Positions 22,001 through 34,483 of a stretch of 64,000 nt of DNA are shown here, in pieces. Origin of the DNA: Chamaecyparis obtusa (Eukaryota; Streptophyta; Pinopsida; Cupressales; Cupressaceae); NCBI GenBank assembly GCA_027943335.1, contig BSBK01002078.1:231501-295500 (forward strand). The letters are read 5' to 3'. Under the pieces are notes generated by a model. The model was not told where the DNA came from. It searched no databases and saw nothing but the letters and a program-made list of their open reading frames with translations. Each line of letters opens with the position of its first letter. The first letter of the stretch is position 1. The position numbers and the translations under genes were made by a program.

Positions 22001-22249
22001 TTTAGACCTATTTCTCAGACCTTGAAACTACAATATCTTTCTAGTTTTTACACTTGAGTACATGCCATCTTAACTAGAGCTTGGACACACCATGGACTAT
22101 CCCCGGCTAAGGGTGCAAGCCATGAAATCTGATACATCTTCTTCATAGATCAAAACAAGCTTGCAGGTGGTTATGACAATTTCTTAGGGTTTTCACAAGA
22201 CTAGACCATTTTCTTAGGATTTTGGCTATGAAAGGTTAATGGCCTAACA
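19084..22249 (-). repeat. RLG-L 3' LTR (3166 bp), no gene
   Basis: Low-coordinate end TATTGGTTCCTG (TGTTGG in the other copy), high-coordinate end GGCCTAACA. On the minus strand it therefore starts TGTTAGGCC and ends in CCAAYA. I see no coding sequence in it. About 20.7-21.9 kb is an array of degenerate 50-110-bp units, listed separately. Confidence 0.9.
20715..21880 (+). repeat. Degenerate array of GAGATCACGTGAC-type units in RLG-L LTR
   Basis: About thirteen units share the plan CTTAACCCYAGTYAT...GGAGATCACGTGACTRAAG...AGTCACTGAAT. The core word occurs, variously mutated, at about 20724, 20789, 20853, 20960, 21008, 21160, 21223, 21377, 21440, 21525, 21600, 21690 and 21760. The best copies contain CACGTG, the plant G-box core. 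The same array recurs in the other LTR (about 26.1-27.1 kb). It lies inside the LTR, so enhancer-like repeats are a reasonable guess. Confidence 0.62.
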
Positions 22250-22551
22250 ATGGCTTTGTCTGGGGATGTACACCTCTTGCAGGCATGACAAGGATTTATA
22301 ATTTCTGGAGGAAGTAGACCACCCACTAGACAAAGCTTGCAAGGAACCTCTTCAAAAAACTAGCAGACAAACTAGACAAATAGGAAGGGAAACACAGAAC
22401 TGAAAGGAAAAATATTTTCAAAATTTATAGGATTTAAAACTTCACTTAGTGGCCCTGGGTCACCAAAGGAAAATCAAAACCCTCCTGAATCAAAGGTTTG
22501 ATTTTCATCCACATATGTAACCTTCCACCTAAAAGTGTCATGATCATCTTG
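22250..22551 (-). other. RLG-L 3' end of interior
   Basis: The gag-like frame continues in sense into this stretch (FSFGDPGPLSEV near 22450), with several stops, and then gives way to a short untranslated tail next to the LTR. No strong purine tract is visible at the LTR edge. Confidence 0.4.
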
Positions 22552-23877
22552 CTACCAACATAGGTGAATACTCATGGGCTGAAGAATAAAACTGTATTGA
22601 TCACTACCCATGTTCTTCCAGTCACAACCATTATCATACTCATACTCCAAGAAGTATGGGACATCATTTAATCCTTGTTGTGGATTGGAGATATAAAATT
22701 GATCTAGTAATGCATCAAAAAATAGAACATAGTGATTGTCATGCATTACTACAAAATTACTTGGCTAAAAAGGACTTGTATCCTCAGATTTACCTTCATG
22801 CATTACTTATGCCACTGAGAAACTTGGTTCCTCCTTGATGTCTTCATGAAATAGATCATGAACCAAGTGAAGGTCACTTTCACTAATTTTGTGATAGTGG
22901 GACAAATTATCTGCATCATTACTATCAAAGAATTTACTGTCCCAATCATTGAAGATTAGGTCCTCAATATTGTCACCTTCACTATCATATTTGGAAAAAG
23001 AAGGAAAATGATATGAACAAGAAACTTGTTCATCATTGGAATCTTTATGATAGGAAGACACACTGTCATGGCCTTCAACCTCTTCTTTTGTAAAATTATT
23101 ATATGAGGGGGACTCATGCAAGCATGAATCATCATCTTCATCATTTTGAACACCTGCCTCATTATTAGTGTCAAAACATATATCAACGGGGTCTAATATT
23201 TGCTAACAACATAGATGTGTACATTTATTATATTAAGCTATCAACAAAACAAAGATCTCCTCACTGTTGAGAAAAGGGGAGCCCAACTCATCCTTGGTAT
23301 CTTCATCAAAATCTTCACTCAAATAATCTTGGCTTTCAAATTTAGACATCTCTAAATAAGTTGAAGATCTTGCATATAATAATTTTGATTCCTGCTCACT
23401 ACTACAATCTAAACACTCCTCTAACATAAAATCATCATTTAGAGAAATACCTTTAGCATTACACTTGGATTGCTCTGGAATACTACTTGTATTCTTTTCT
23501 TGCTGATGATCCTTTAGCAACTTATTCCATTCATCATCATCAACAAATTATTCTAAGAACAACCACTTGAAATCAGTCAATGAAGAGATGCATTTTGGGG
23601 GTAAATTTAAGTACCAAATAGATGCAACCCCTTTGAGGGATCTCCCAAAAAACATCATACTAACATCCTCATCATAAATCTAATATTTTACAACAAATCT
23701 AAAGAATTCTAGGACATGCTCTAATGCTGATTCAGACTGACCATCAAAAAATGGAATCAGATCCATGAGATCACTAGGAAAAGAATTGGGGGATCTTGGA
23801 AGATGAGCACAATTTAAAGCTCTATCCAGCTTGATACAACACAACCTTCTAGACTATCTTTTTCCATGGTTATCCAT
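22552..23877 (-). pseudogene. gag: RLG-L gag-like protein with long acidic tail
   Basis: From ATG 23877 one frame can be followed to 22552 and slightly beyond, broken by about six stops. The N-terminal third is a retrotransposon gag domain: LDRALNCAHLPRSPNSFPSD, IPFFDGQSESALEHVLEFF, then MFFGRSLKGVASIWYLNLPP and CISSLTDFKWLFLE. The pattern (P-F-G, A--H---F, SL-G-A--WY--LP, F--LF) is characteristic. The rest is an acidic Ser/Asp/Glu-rich tail (FESQDYLSEDFDEDTKDE, then SEGDNIEDLIFNDWDSKFF). No zinc knuckle or protease is visible. In an intact copy it would be the capsid-forming protein. Confidence 0.78.
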
Positions 23878-24481
23878 CTGATTTGAAACAAGATGAGAAC
23901 CAATCATCTTATCTTGTCTTCACAAGAGGTATATCAAAACATCCATACCTCTGACAATATTCAATGTTTCTTGACAACAACATGATATTCAACATGGAAA
24001 CATAGGACTATCCTATGTCACTCCTCCCTTCTTATTTGTGCTGAAACACTTGATAAGGGACAAAATACTTTACAATCGATCTTATGGAAATACACATGAA
24101 GATCAAAAAATACCTAGAATTTCTACAGTTGAAACTTATCTTGTTGAATAGAAGGTAGGGAAAATCTATAGCTCTCTTTGTAGCTCCATCAAAATCTTTG
24201 ATTGTAGAGTCGCCACCTCCTTGAAGAGGAAAATACTGCACTTTCTTTTTTATCTCCTTCCAGACAACACAAAACTTCACCAAGATTTTACACACTGTTT
24301 ATCGGGGATTGCACTAATCAAACAGAGAACTCAGAGTCACCACTCACAAATAGGTGAGATGATTTAAAACCTTTTGAATTTGACTCCATAAAATTTAATG
24401 GAAACCACTAGATAAATAAATAAGTAGGCCAAGATTCTAGCTCAACTTGGAACTTGCATTACTTAATCTTTACTTAACATA
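23878..24481 (-). other. RLG-L 5' untranslated leader
   Basis: About 600 bp between primer site and gag start with no recognisable protein. The short minus frame at 24295-24032 shows no family motif. Confidence 0.5.
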
Positions 24482-24499
24482 TCCCCAATGAAGTCACCA
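24482..24499 (-). other. RLG-L primer binding site
   Basis: On the minus strand TGGTGACTTCATTGGGGA follows the right-hand LTR by three bases. It resembles the TGGCGACTCTGCTGGGGA-type sites of plant Tat/Ogre-like Gypsy elements, with some mismatches. It sets the element's orientation. Confidence 0.65.
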
Positions 24500-24502
24500 T
24501 TT

Positions 24503-27170
24503 TGTTGGTTCCTGAAAAGGATTTTACACTCCAAGAGACACCAATATACCTAAGATTGATTTTGAGGAGGGGTTAGTTCCAAATATGTGGATATCAGTAG
24601 GTAACTGGACCGGCTATAGGGACAAGACTACCCTCTTCACTTCCGGCTCTGCAAAACCAAGGTGGGTGTACCTAATCAAGTAACATATGGCACTTTTAGG
24701 ACTTTAAACTAGATTAAACAAAGCAGATGATAGAAAAAAATTACTGAATGATAACCAGTCATTCATTGACTCTCCATTGCTATGATGGAACTGAAACCAT
24801 GCAACCATAAACATTAAAGGATAAGAAAGATTTTGATTTAAGTTTCTTGCAGAATGTAAACAACCATGCCACACTTGTAACACCACAAGAGGTACTAGTT
24901 TCTGATCAGTGCCTTATCCATTGGGCATTATACCTAAAGCAGACATAGAATACAAGAACAACTACTAGATTCATCAAAGATTCCAAGCCATAAACATAGT
25001 TGACAAGACTCTTACACTACTTACAAGCATCCTTCCTACTGAACCAAATGAATCTATGCTTCACTCAGATACTTTTAACCTGATCCTAGATCAAGGCTGA
25101 GAGATAAAACATATACACAAGTAAACCCTAATGCAATGGGTTAGAAAACTCAAGATTCATCAAGAACAACTAAAGGATAGATCTAAGAATGAAAAACCAT
25201 GTGAAGTGTGAGGATTCAAATCCTTGTATTACAATCTGATTCAGAAATATCTTAGACAACATGCAAAAGATGAAGAAGGTTTTTCCCTTATGTTGATAAA
25301 ACTAGCAAAAAGTGTTACACTCTGGACCGAGGATGCACATTTAGCTTTTCATCCTCCTGTGTTCAAGAATTTTCAACTAGCCAACAACCCTTCTAAATGA
25401 TCATAAAAAATCCTTTATACTAGGATTGCAACAAGCATCTAATAATTTAGGGAAAAATTAGTTCTACAACCACTTCCAACAACCAGATACAACAAGAAAT
25501 AAAAGTAGATAAGAAAGCCTAAAAACTAAGAGAATCAGATCAAATTTGATGTACAATTATTTTGGTTTTATAATCACAGGCTAACTGTACTTATAAATTC
25601 AACTAATTTCCTATTGCAAGAAAAACAAAAATTAAATGCTAGAACCAATTACAACTTGCATATATAGGGCATGGAAATAATTTTAACATCCAACAAACCC
25701 TAGCCGCCCATGTCAAAATAACAATCCTCTGCATTAAAATTGGTATGGCATATCATGAAGCAAATCAGATCTAGGTGCCTACCTAATATCTTGTTCATCA
25801 ATTTTCACCTACAACCATCCTGGAAGAATCAAATTTGATCTGGCTTTTTCATATTTGGCTCACTATATCAAACCCCAGCAAGAAACCCTAGCAAAGAATT
25901 CAAATTATTAGCCCTAACAGTTAACTGGCAAATTTAAAACATGGTCATTGATCTTGGTCTTTCCTGACACATTGGGTGGCTCTCAAAAATCATCATAATA
26001 GTCAACTAAGCTTTTTAAAAATTACCCGACCACATCATCTATCCTAGCAACTAGTCAGAATTGAGCACTTCAGTGACACCTAGCATCTGGACCCACTGTC
26101 TTCATATTCTAACCATGACAAGCCCCTTAACCCTTATTCATCTAGAGATCATGTGACTGAAGGTAGTCTCCAAGTCATAGAATAAAAACCTTAACCTTGG
26201 ACTAGTTTGGAGATCATGCGAATGAAGCATTTGCGTAATCTAACAATCTTTCCTTGACCCTTGGTAGCATTTGGAGAATACACGACCATTGCTCGATCAA
26301 ATCTGTATCTACAACTCATATTTAATCTTGAAACCCTTACATGCCTTTAAATCATCTCTATCCAGTGATTCAATGACTGAGAGAATCTCACATTCATTGA
26401 AGGTTTGACTTAGCCCAACTCTAGTTCAAAGATCACATGACAAAGGAATTCTCTGAATCACCAATCTATTCATTAACTCTAGGTTTTATCAAGAGAATAA
26501 GTGCCATCTGTTGATCTTGTCTTCATCTTGTGGTTATCATTGAATCTCAAAGCCTTTACCTTATGTCATGCTTGATCATGAGATCACATGACTAAAGTAT
26601 TCACTAGATATCAAAAAAATTCTCTTAAACTCAGTTACATTCAGAGAACATGAGATAGCCTTTATTCGCCAAGTTGCTAAATATTTCAATTAACCCTAGT
26701 CATATCTCAAGATTACATGCTGATTGTTGATCTTGTCCTCATCCTACGGTCCTCACTGATTTGCTAGATATTTCATGACTTAGCCATTTCATTTGGAGAT
26801 CAAAAGATAACTACATTTTCTAGTTTGCTAAATGTTTAGGCACTAACCACCAGAATCAAGAGAACACATGAACACTTAGTCACTAAGTTGTTGAATCTAT
26901 GACTTAACCACCGCGCCCAGACTTCCAAACTTGATGCTAACCCTTGACTTAACCCAGGCCATCTTGAGAATATGTGACTGAAGAAAACTTAGAGTCATTG
27001 GATATTTTCTTAACCTTTGGTTTCATTACAAGAACATGTGCTAGCCACTGATTAAGATCAACATCAACAGTCCTCGTTCAATCTCTAAATGTTAGCATAC
27101 TTGACCCGATAATTTGGAAATTCAAGGAATGAAGGAGACTAACACCGCCTGCCAAGTCACTAGATGTTAA
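24503..27170 (-). repeat. RLG-L 5' LTR, first part (interrupted by X1)
   Basis: Begins TGTTGGTTCCTG and matches 19084 onward of the 3' LTR, including the whole G-box-like array. It stops at GATGTTAA where X1 starts and resumes at 34484. No gene of its own; the short frame at 24704-24886 has no recognised motif. Confidence 0.9.
27166..27170. repeat. Target site duplication of X1, left copy
   Basis: GTTAA lies before the X1 5' LTR. The same five bases follow the 3' LTR at 34423-34427 and again at 34479-34483 after a local duplication. Confidence 0.85.
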
Positions 27171-28288
27171 TGTTGGCAAGTTAGCTATACTGATGTATAT
27201 GACTTGATATAGTGTTGTCATTATTGAAAAAAAGTCATATAGTAGTTTGGAGTCAGTGCACTTGAAGAGAAGATCATAAATCAGTTAAGTGTTGAAGACT
27301 AGATAGTGTATAGAGTTCCTGCAGCTCAGAGCATCAACGCACATGTGTATGGATGAATTATGTTATGCACCATAGAAGTTAAGTTGGTTAGACTATATTC
27401 ATTCTTGGTCTAAGAATGCATGATCAGATGTGCAAGGATGATAAAGTTACAATTAGTTGAAGTTGCACAACTAGTGTGTGCCAGAGAAGAACAAAGCATG
27501 AAGCCGACAGTTAGTATTTTGGTTTGCAGTTATAATGTAATATTGTAAAGGCTATGTGCCCATTTTATTTAGGTTGCCAACATGTTTATATGTTTAATTG
27601 TAAGCAGGCTTAAGCCAATTCATTTGGAAGCATTATTTGTAATAAGTTATAGGGCTGACCTAATTATTTATTTTGTATGAGCGTAAAAATATAAGATGTG
27701 CCCATTGTATTTGGTATGGAAGTTGATAGAGATTTGTAATAAGTAGAGAAAAGTGTGCAAAGACACTAGAAGATGTATTAGAGCTTTGCTAGAGGTCAAA
27801 GCATCAACGCATCAAAGGAACTGATCTGACAAGCAGTGTCATAGTGACAGTTCATCCTGCAGATATAGTGTGTATCTGAGATCAGAAGGTTGTAGCCTTC
27901 ACCACCTAAGAAGTGAGCTCTTGGACAATGCATCCTCTCCCCTAACAAGGATGACTATAAAATACTCCTAACAGGGTCTGACCCTTAATAAGGTCTACTA
28001 TACTTAATGCATTGTAAATCAACTTCTAACAGGGTTAAGGATCTTCTAACAAGGATCACAAAACACTAGTGCATAATATTAGTGGGTGTCAATTCCCACT
28101 GGGGTTTTTACCTATTTGGGTTTCCCTATAACCATATTGGTGTCATGTGTTGATTTCATGTTTCATGTTTATGTGAATGTTAATTTCAGTACTTAAGCAT
28201 TTAAGTTCAACATAAAGATTAAAAGTGAAAAGTTAAAATACAGTGAACACTAATTCAGCCCCCCCTCTTAGTGTTCCCATTCCTAACA
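27171..28288 (+). repeat. X1 5' LTR (1118 bp)
   Basis: Starts TGTTGGCAAGTTAGC and ends CATTCCTAACA. The end region carries a run of Cs followed by TCTTAGTGTTCCCATTCC and the Copia-like U5 block. A TATA-like sequence is at about 27690; the sister LTR reads TATAAATA at 33803-33810. Confidence 0.92.
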
Positions 28289-28290
28289 AT

Positions 28291-28302
28291 TGGTATCAGA
28301 GC
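28291..28302 (+). other. X1 primer binding site
   Basis: TGGTATCAGAGC, two bases after the LTR; matches the tRNA-iMet 3' end as in Copia elements. Confidence 0.92.
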
Positions 28303-28342
28303 TATAGTCCTCAGCATAAAAGTTTAACCACTTGAGGAGATC

Positions 28343-29464
28343 ATGGAAAAAGTAGAAATGAAACATCTGAAAAGAAATCTTGAAGCTTCTCTTGAAGACC
28401 TAGACAAATCAGAAAGAGAAATTGAAGAACTAAAAGAAAAAGTCAGTGATGCACAATTGGTTATCAAAAGGCTAAGAAAGGATTTGAAAGAATGTTCTGC
28501 CAGTGATCTAGGAGCAAAGGTCAAGAAGCTGAATGAAGAAAATGCATCTATGAAAGAACTACTTGAAGAATTTCATGATAAGATGATCAACAATCAAGAA
28601 GTCTACAATGGACAAGTTAAAGAGAACCTTCAACTGAATGAAGAACTAAGGCAAGAAAACTTGGAAATCTTGGAGCTAAGGAATAGAAAAGAAAGCTTGG
28701 AGTCTGAATTGAAAGAAGAAAACAATCATATTGAAAAATTACACACCAGTTCTGATTTGATAGAATCTCAATTGTATACAAGGAGAGCCAAGGGAGACAC
28801 TAGCTGTATTGGATACAATGAAGCACAAAATCAGATGTGAGCAAGAAAGGACTCACAGAAGGACTCTACTGATGCTGAAAAGACTAAAGATCAAACCAAA
28901 GATAATGGTGGACCACCTAAGAATGAGCACAAGCAAGTAGAATGCACTTTTTTTGCATTTAACACGCATGGACACATTGCAAGGAACTATACAGAGGTAA
29001 GAAATTTTAATCGTTACTGTTATTCATGCAATAAATTTGGTCATAGAGCTATGAATTGCAAGACTAGTAAGAAGAATAGGATTCAACATGATCAAAGAAA
29101 TTAGAATTAGACAAATGTAAGAAGTTCTCAAAATGTTACATGCTAGATATGTAACTATAATGGTCACTCAGTGAGACAATGCAAAATGGTGACTCATGTA
29201 AATGCGCCGAGGAATGTAAGACCTCCAGTCATTTGTCACTCTTGTAATAAGGCTGGACATATCTCAAAGTTCTGTAGATCAAGGATGCAAGTTCAGGAAA
29301 GCCCCAAAAAGGATGAAGAACTAGTTTTGGATCCCAAAGGAGAAGTCAAGTTTGTGAAAGCCTCAGATAATGTGAGCATGATTTGGTTAGAGAAAAAGAA
29401 GGAAAAGACTGATGAGAATGTATTGGATGCATCTGCAGTGGATGCACCCTCTACATCTAGATGA
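28343..29464 (+). pseudogene. X1 ORF1: coiled coil plus four CCHC knuckles (gag-like)
   Basis: One frame of 374 codons starts at ATG 28343. Residues 1-165 are Lys/Glu-rich heptads (LEASLEDLDKSEREIEELKE, LRQENLEILELRNRKESLE), a long coiled coil. After a TGA at 28838 the frame continues to four zinc knuckles: a damaged first (THGHIARNY), CYSCNKFGHRAMNC, one with a TAG before ICNYNGHSVRQC, and CHSCNKAGHISKFC. It ends with an acidic tail (DASAVDAPSTSR). Coiled coil for multimer formation and knuckles for RNA binding are gag-like properties, but there is no clear Copia gag domain. The stops at 29102, 29108 and 29144 are TAG where X3 has CAG. Confidence 0.85.
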
Positions 29465-29894
29465 ATGGCCCTCAAGCTCATAGGATAATTTAGCTCTAGA
29501 CCCCTGTGTGGCTGGTATACTCATCCTCAGAGTATGCACCTTTGGACTTAAGCTTTTGGAGTATAAAGGTACCTTTTTGCAAGAGCGCACATGTTGATTG
29601 TGAATAGAACTCAAGTTGGAAATTTTGAAGTGACAGCCTGGTTTATGTGACTTGCATTAATGGAAAAATTCTCACTTTAAGTACACAGAAAGTTATTTGA
29701 TTACTCATTAAATTTGAACTCAGAGTGATTGAAGAGCATAAAGAGCCTTGTAATTTGTTTTGAAGACTTGGAGATTGATCTATCAATGATTTGTAGTGCA
29801 TTTAGGTAGTTGTAGAAACCCTAGTTTGTCGCACCGATCTAGTAGTCTTCAGATTATCTTAGAGATCAGTTGGAAAGAGATTAAAAATTAAGTC
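29465..29894 (+). other. X1 spacer between ORF1 and ORF2
   Basis: About 430 bp without a long frame, conserved in position in X2 and X3. How ORF2 would be translated (splicing, reinitiation or internal entry) is not evident. Confidence 0.5.
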
Positions 29895-32800
29895 ATGGCC
29901 ACTCCCATAGTTTTTGATGTTGCTAAGAAGAAGAGATATGTATTCAAGAAACATCCTTTTAAGTCAACCCTAGATGATTTAGAGGGAGCATTCTCCCACA
30001 TGCCTATGGGCGTTATGCATGTGGAAGATATTAGGGCTTACATATACTGGAAGAAAGAACTAGTAGGGTTGGATAGGTTAAGGGTGCACATGGATACCAT
30101 GCTAAAATCAGATAAAACATTCATGGATGAATATGTTAAATGGAATGATCATCCTATTATTGAGTATGCTATGGCATATGAATTCTATGAGACCGAATGG
30201 ATTAAAATACTATTGAGTAGAATTCATGATGACCTATTTTGGATAGGTGATGTACTGGTTAGAATCACTAGTGACTTGATACATGCGATGATAGGCCTTT
30301 CCAGGATAGGTGCCATCCTTCCTGTGGGCAAGGATGTCAGGAAAATAGTTGAGAAAACTTGCAAGTCTAGAAGTGATAGGCGCGGGATGACAATTGAGCC
30401 TATTGAACAAGAAGACATCAAATTGATGTCTATGATACTTGGATACATGTTTTATCACACTAATAGGGTGAATAGTGTGTCTATAGGCACTATTATAGCA
30501 GCCATTAGACTTGTGAAGGAAGATGCAGAGTTCAACTTGTGTGAGATCTTGCGTGCACAATTGATTGATAACATTAAGGCCATCAAGCATGATACAACCA
30601 AAATATTCAGGTTTGGGTCTTTAATGATTTACATGTACCTTCATATAGTTGGGAGAGTATCAGATTTGTACTTGGACAAGTCCATTCCAACCATGCCATA
30701 GATATCTAATAAAGCATCCACAAAGAGTATATTGAGAGATTATGTAACATTGGAATTGAAGACCTTCAGGGTCAAGATGCAAATGAGGTATAGAATTCCA
30801 GAGAGCATTGTAGAAAAGTATAAGGATACTGTTTACTTTATGGTAGAGATAGACACAACTTATATGGAAGCTTTTGAGCCAAGAATTAAGTGGATTCATC
30901 CACTTGGTTATGAGGTAGAGGAATGGGTCCTTGAAGCATATGCACAGGTTCTACTATCAGCCCCCAAAGATCCTAATGAACCTAGGTGGGGAACTTATGA
31001 GGAGAAGACAAGGGAAGTTGATGCTAAACTAAATAGAAAAGGAACTAAGAGGAAAGCCTTTAAGATTACATATGAGATACTCATAATTCATGGAGTAACA
31101 CAAGCAAACCTTGACAAGGCAAGGGAAGAAAAGATTGCTTTGGAAATTGAGAGCACATCCATAGAAGATGCTAAGTCTGATGATCCTAAGTTGAAAAAGG
31201 TAAAGATTGAGAAGACTGATGATCCAAAGGATAAATAGGGTAAATTTGATGATATCAGTCCTGCACCCACTATTTCAGTTGATACTGAGTCCATAGATGC
31301 ATCTCCTAAGATGCCCAAGAGGAGAAAACAAATTGCCACAAACCATCCTTCAGCTATAAGTGCAGCCACAAGAAGCAAATTAAAAAATGTGTAGTCACCT
31401 CCAAAAGTAGGACTCATACCTAGTCTTCAAGTATTAAGGACTAGAGTTGTAGATGAAGGAAGGCTAGATCAGATAGCCAAGTTCTATGACAAATATCATG
31501 AAATTGATAAGTCAAAGATTCATGAGATGCTAATCAAACACATGATAAAGTTCAAGAAGACAGTTCTTGAATTAAAGAAAATAATCCTAGATAAGGTATG
31601 GGAGATTATGGATACCTTAAAGAGACAAGCCACTGAAGAAGACTTTAGAATAAGGGAACAAACACTTGATTCCACTCTTCCAATATGTTTTGTTGAAGAA
31701 AAGTCAATGCTATTGAATTTGGTGAAGCCGCACTTAAGGACAAAGATGAGAACACTACACCTCATGAACAAAGACTATGAGCTGATTTCTAAGGAAATAG
31801 AGAAGGCCTTTGAGAAGGTATTCTTAGAGAAGCACATGAAACCTATGTCTACACCCATCTCTCAAACACCTAGTGAGCAAGACAAAGATAGGTCCTCAAG
31901 ATTCAACACTTGCAGTAGAAGCACAAACAGAGGTAGATAAGTCTACGCCTATGATAGAGTCACTCAAAGATAGCACCATTATCATTGATAATGTTGAGAT
32001 AGCCATGGCGGCCACTGACACTGACTTGGATAAGTTTGAAGAAGCTTTTGTGAGCACACAAGAAGCTAAAATGTTATGCAGCAACACACCGCCCACTCAT
32101 CAAGAAGAAGCATTGATTGATGATGAAAAAGAAGATGAGAAAGAAGAAGAAGAATAAATAGAAAAAGAGGAAGAAAAGAAAGAAGAAGAAAAGATAAAAG
32201 AAAGTGAGAAAAAGGATGAAATGTCAATAGTGCAAAAAGTTTTGGACAACACTCCCATCACTCCTTCAGCAGCACTATTGTCAAGTTTGAGACCTGACAC
32301 ATTCAGTTTAGACTCATGGAGAGAAGAAGACCTAATTAAGTTCAACATCTTAGCTATGGAGAAAGCCAAAGAAAAGAAAGTAATGAGGAATCCCCTCCCA
32401 ATCGAATCAGGTAACATGCTGAACAATCTATTTCCAGAAGATAAGAGAGTGTCAAAGATACACTCGGTTGATGATGTGAGTACAGTCATCTCACATTTCA
32501 AAAGCAACTTCTCAAGCCTTGAAGAGTCTGCATCCCTAGTTGTAGAAGAAAAGTATTTGAAGAAAAGATTGATTGAATTGGTGAATAAATTTGCACTTGA
32601 CCTCAGTTCCCTCAAGACTAGTCAAGCATCCTTGAAAGAATTTGCAGATCAAGGAAGAAAAATGATTGCAGAATGCATGAATAAGGACAAGCTCACTGAT
32701 GCTCATTTCAAGAAAATAAAAGAGGTAGAAGCTATGATTGAGAAAGTAAAGAGTTTAGTGAAAGAACCATCCAAAGATGTGAACATGTGCAATAATGTCT

Positions 32801-33099
32801 ACCAAAGTCAGATGGACAAAATTGAGAAGGCAGAAAAGGAGATGACAAAGTTAAGGGCTAGACAGACTTAGTTGAGGAATGCTCTTGCACCCTCACTAGA
32901 CATTCTAAACCAGAACATCAAGGAGATTGATGCCACTATGGTGACATATGATCAAGGTCCTTCCATATATTTGAAGAAGATGGAGAAGCTTCAGTATGCA
33001 TTATGCACCCATCTCTAGATAGTAAACTCTTTGATCACATTTTGGAAGAAGGAGATCAAGAACCTAAAGGTTGTATATCCAAATGTTTTCCCTCAGTGA
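29895..33099 (+). pseudogene. X1 ORF2: about 1,068-codon protein of unknown function
   Basis: From ATG 29895 (MATPIVFDVAKKKRYVF) the frame runs to about 31900, shifts by one between 31873 and 31940, and continues to TGA 33097-33099. TAG stops lie at 30699, 31236 and 31392, TAA at 32155, and TAG at 32869 and 33016. The N-terminal third is helical with conserved words (DDLFWIGDVLVRITSDLIHA, MIGLSRIGAILPVGKD, FRFGSLMIYMYLHIVG). The middle has a PLGYEVEEWVLEAYAQVLLS block and Lys-rich basic stretches that could be nuclear signals. An acidic Glu/Lys run lies at 32115-32220, followed by coiled coil. No RT, protease, integrase or transposase motif is visible. The first third may relate to the plant 'putative transposon protein' domains, an impression only. 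Confidence 0.8.
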
Positions 33100-33275
33100 G
33101 TATGTATAGATACAATTTTTTGTAACACCTTTGTCATTAATGTCAAAAGTGGATTTGTGTATATAATATTTATCATAATATGTATAGGGAGATATAAGTA
33201 TATGTATAGATGATTAGAAGTTTTTGTATTGAGGACAGTTAGCAACTTGGCCATATTCCTTTGTTGCCATCAATG

Positions 33276-33289
33276 AAAAAGGGGGAGAC
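33276..33289 (+). other. X1 polypurine tract
   Basis: AAAAAGGGGGAGAC directly before the 3' LTR; the usual plus-strand primer position. Confidence 0.88.
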
Positions 33290-34422
33290 TATTGGAAAGT
33301 TATCTATATTGATGCATATGATTTTATATAGTGTTTTCATTATGGAAACAAAGTCATATAGTAGTTTGGAGTTAGCACACTTGAAGAGAAGATCAAAAAT
33401 CAGTTAAGTGTTGAAGACTGGATAGTGTACAGATTTCTTGCAACTTAGAGCATCATCACACATGCATACAGATGAATTATGGTATGTGCCCTAGAAGTTA
33501 AGTTGGTTAGACTATATTCATGCTTATTCTAAGAGTGCATGATTAGATGTGCAAGGATGAGAAAGTTACAGTCAGTTGAAGTTGCACAACCAGTGTGTGC
33601 TAGAGAAGAACAGAGCATGAAACTGACAGTTAGTATTTTGGTTTGCGGTTATAATGTAATATTGTAAAGGCTATGTGACCATTGTATTTAGGTTGTCAAC
33701 ATGTTTATATGTTTAATTGTAAGCATGCTTAAGACAATTCATTTGGAAGTGTTGTTTTTAATAAGTTATAGGGCCGACCTAATTGTTTATTTTGTATGAG
33801 TATATAAATATAAGATGGACCCATTGTATTCGGTATGGAAGTTGATAGAGAGTTGTAATAAGAAGAGAAGAACTGTGTGAATACACTAGAAGATGTATTA
33901 GATCTTTTCTAGAGGTCAAAGCATCAATGCATTAAAGGAATTGATCTGACAAGTAGTATCATAGTGACAGTTCATCCTGCAGATATAGTGTGTATCTAAG
34001 ATTAGAAGGTTGTAGCCTTCAGCACTTGAGTAGTGAGCTCTTGGATAGTGCATCCTCTCTCCTAACAGGGACTATTGTAAAAGACTCCTAATAGGGTCCA
34101 ACCCTTAACAAGGTCTACTGTACTTAATGCATTGTAAAACAACTTCTAACAGGGTTAAGGATCTTCTAACAAGGATCACAAAACACTAGTGCAGAATATT
34201 AGTGGGTGTCAATTCCCATTGGGGTTTTTACCTATTTGGGTTTCCCCATAACCATATTGGTGTCATGTGTTGATTTCATGTTTCATTTTTCATGTTTCAT
34301 GTTTATGTGAATGTTTATTTCAGTACTTAAGCATTTAAGTTTAGTATAAAGATTAAAAGTGAAAAGTTAAAATATAGTGAACACTGATTCACCCCCCCCT
34401 CTCAGTGTTCCCATTCCTAACA
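33290..34422 (+). repeat. X1 3' LTR (1133 bp)
   Basis: Starts TATTGGAAAGTTATC and ends CATTCCTAACA. Compared with the 5' LTR it has a short extra TTTCATTTTTCATG stretch near 34280 and many single differences. TATAAATA at 33803-33810 is a possible promoter box. Confidence 0.92.
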
Positions 34423-34483
34423 GTTAAGAATAGTGAACACTGATTCACCCCCCCCTCTCAGTGTTCCCATTCCTAATAGTTAA
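34376..34483 (+). repeat. 56-bp tandem duplication across LTR end and target site
   Basis: The last 47 bp of the X1 LTR plus the following GTTAAG and a few bases are repeated once, with a period of 56 bp (AGTGAACAC at 34376 and 34432). The second copy ends CCTAATA then GTTAA and returns to RLG-L LTR at 34484. Confidence 0.88.

Larger units (their letters stand above)
27171..34422 (+). mobile_element. X1: non-autonomous Copia-type element, complete copy
   Basis: A 1118-bp 5' LTR, primer site, ORF1, a spacer, ORF2, a polypurine tract and a 1133-bp 3' LTR are all present, with a GTTAA target duplication. There is no protease, integrase, RT or RNase H. The LTR's downstream end (CTAACAGGG words and the GGGTTTTTACCTATTTGGG block near 28110) and the tRNA-iMet primer site match the Copia style, as in the element at 1-4453. 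It therefore probably borrows a Copia machinery. Both ORFs carry several stops. Confidence 0.92.
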
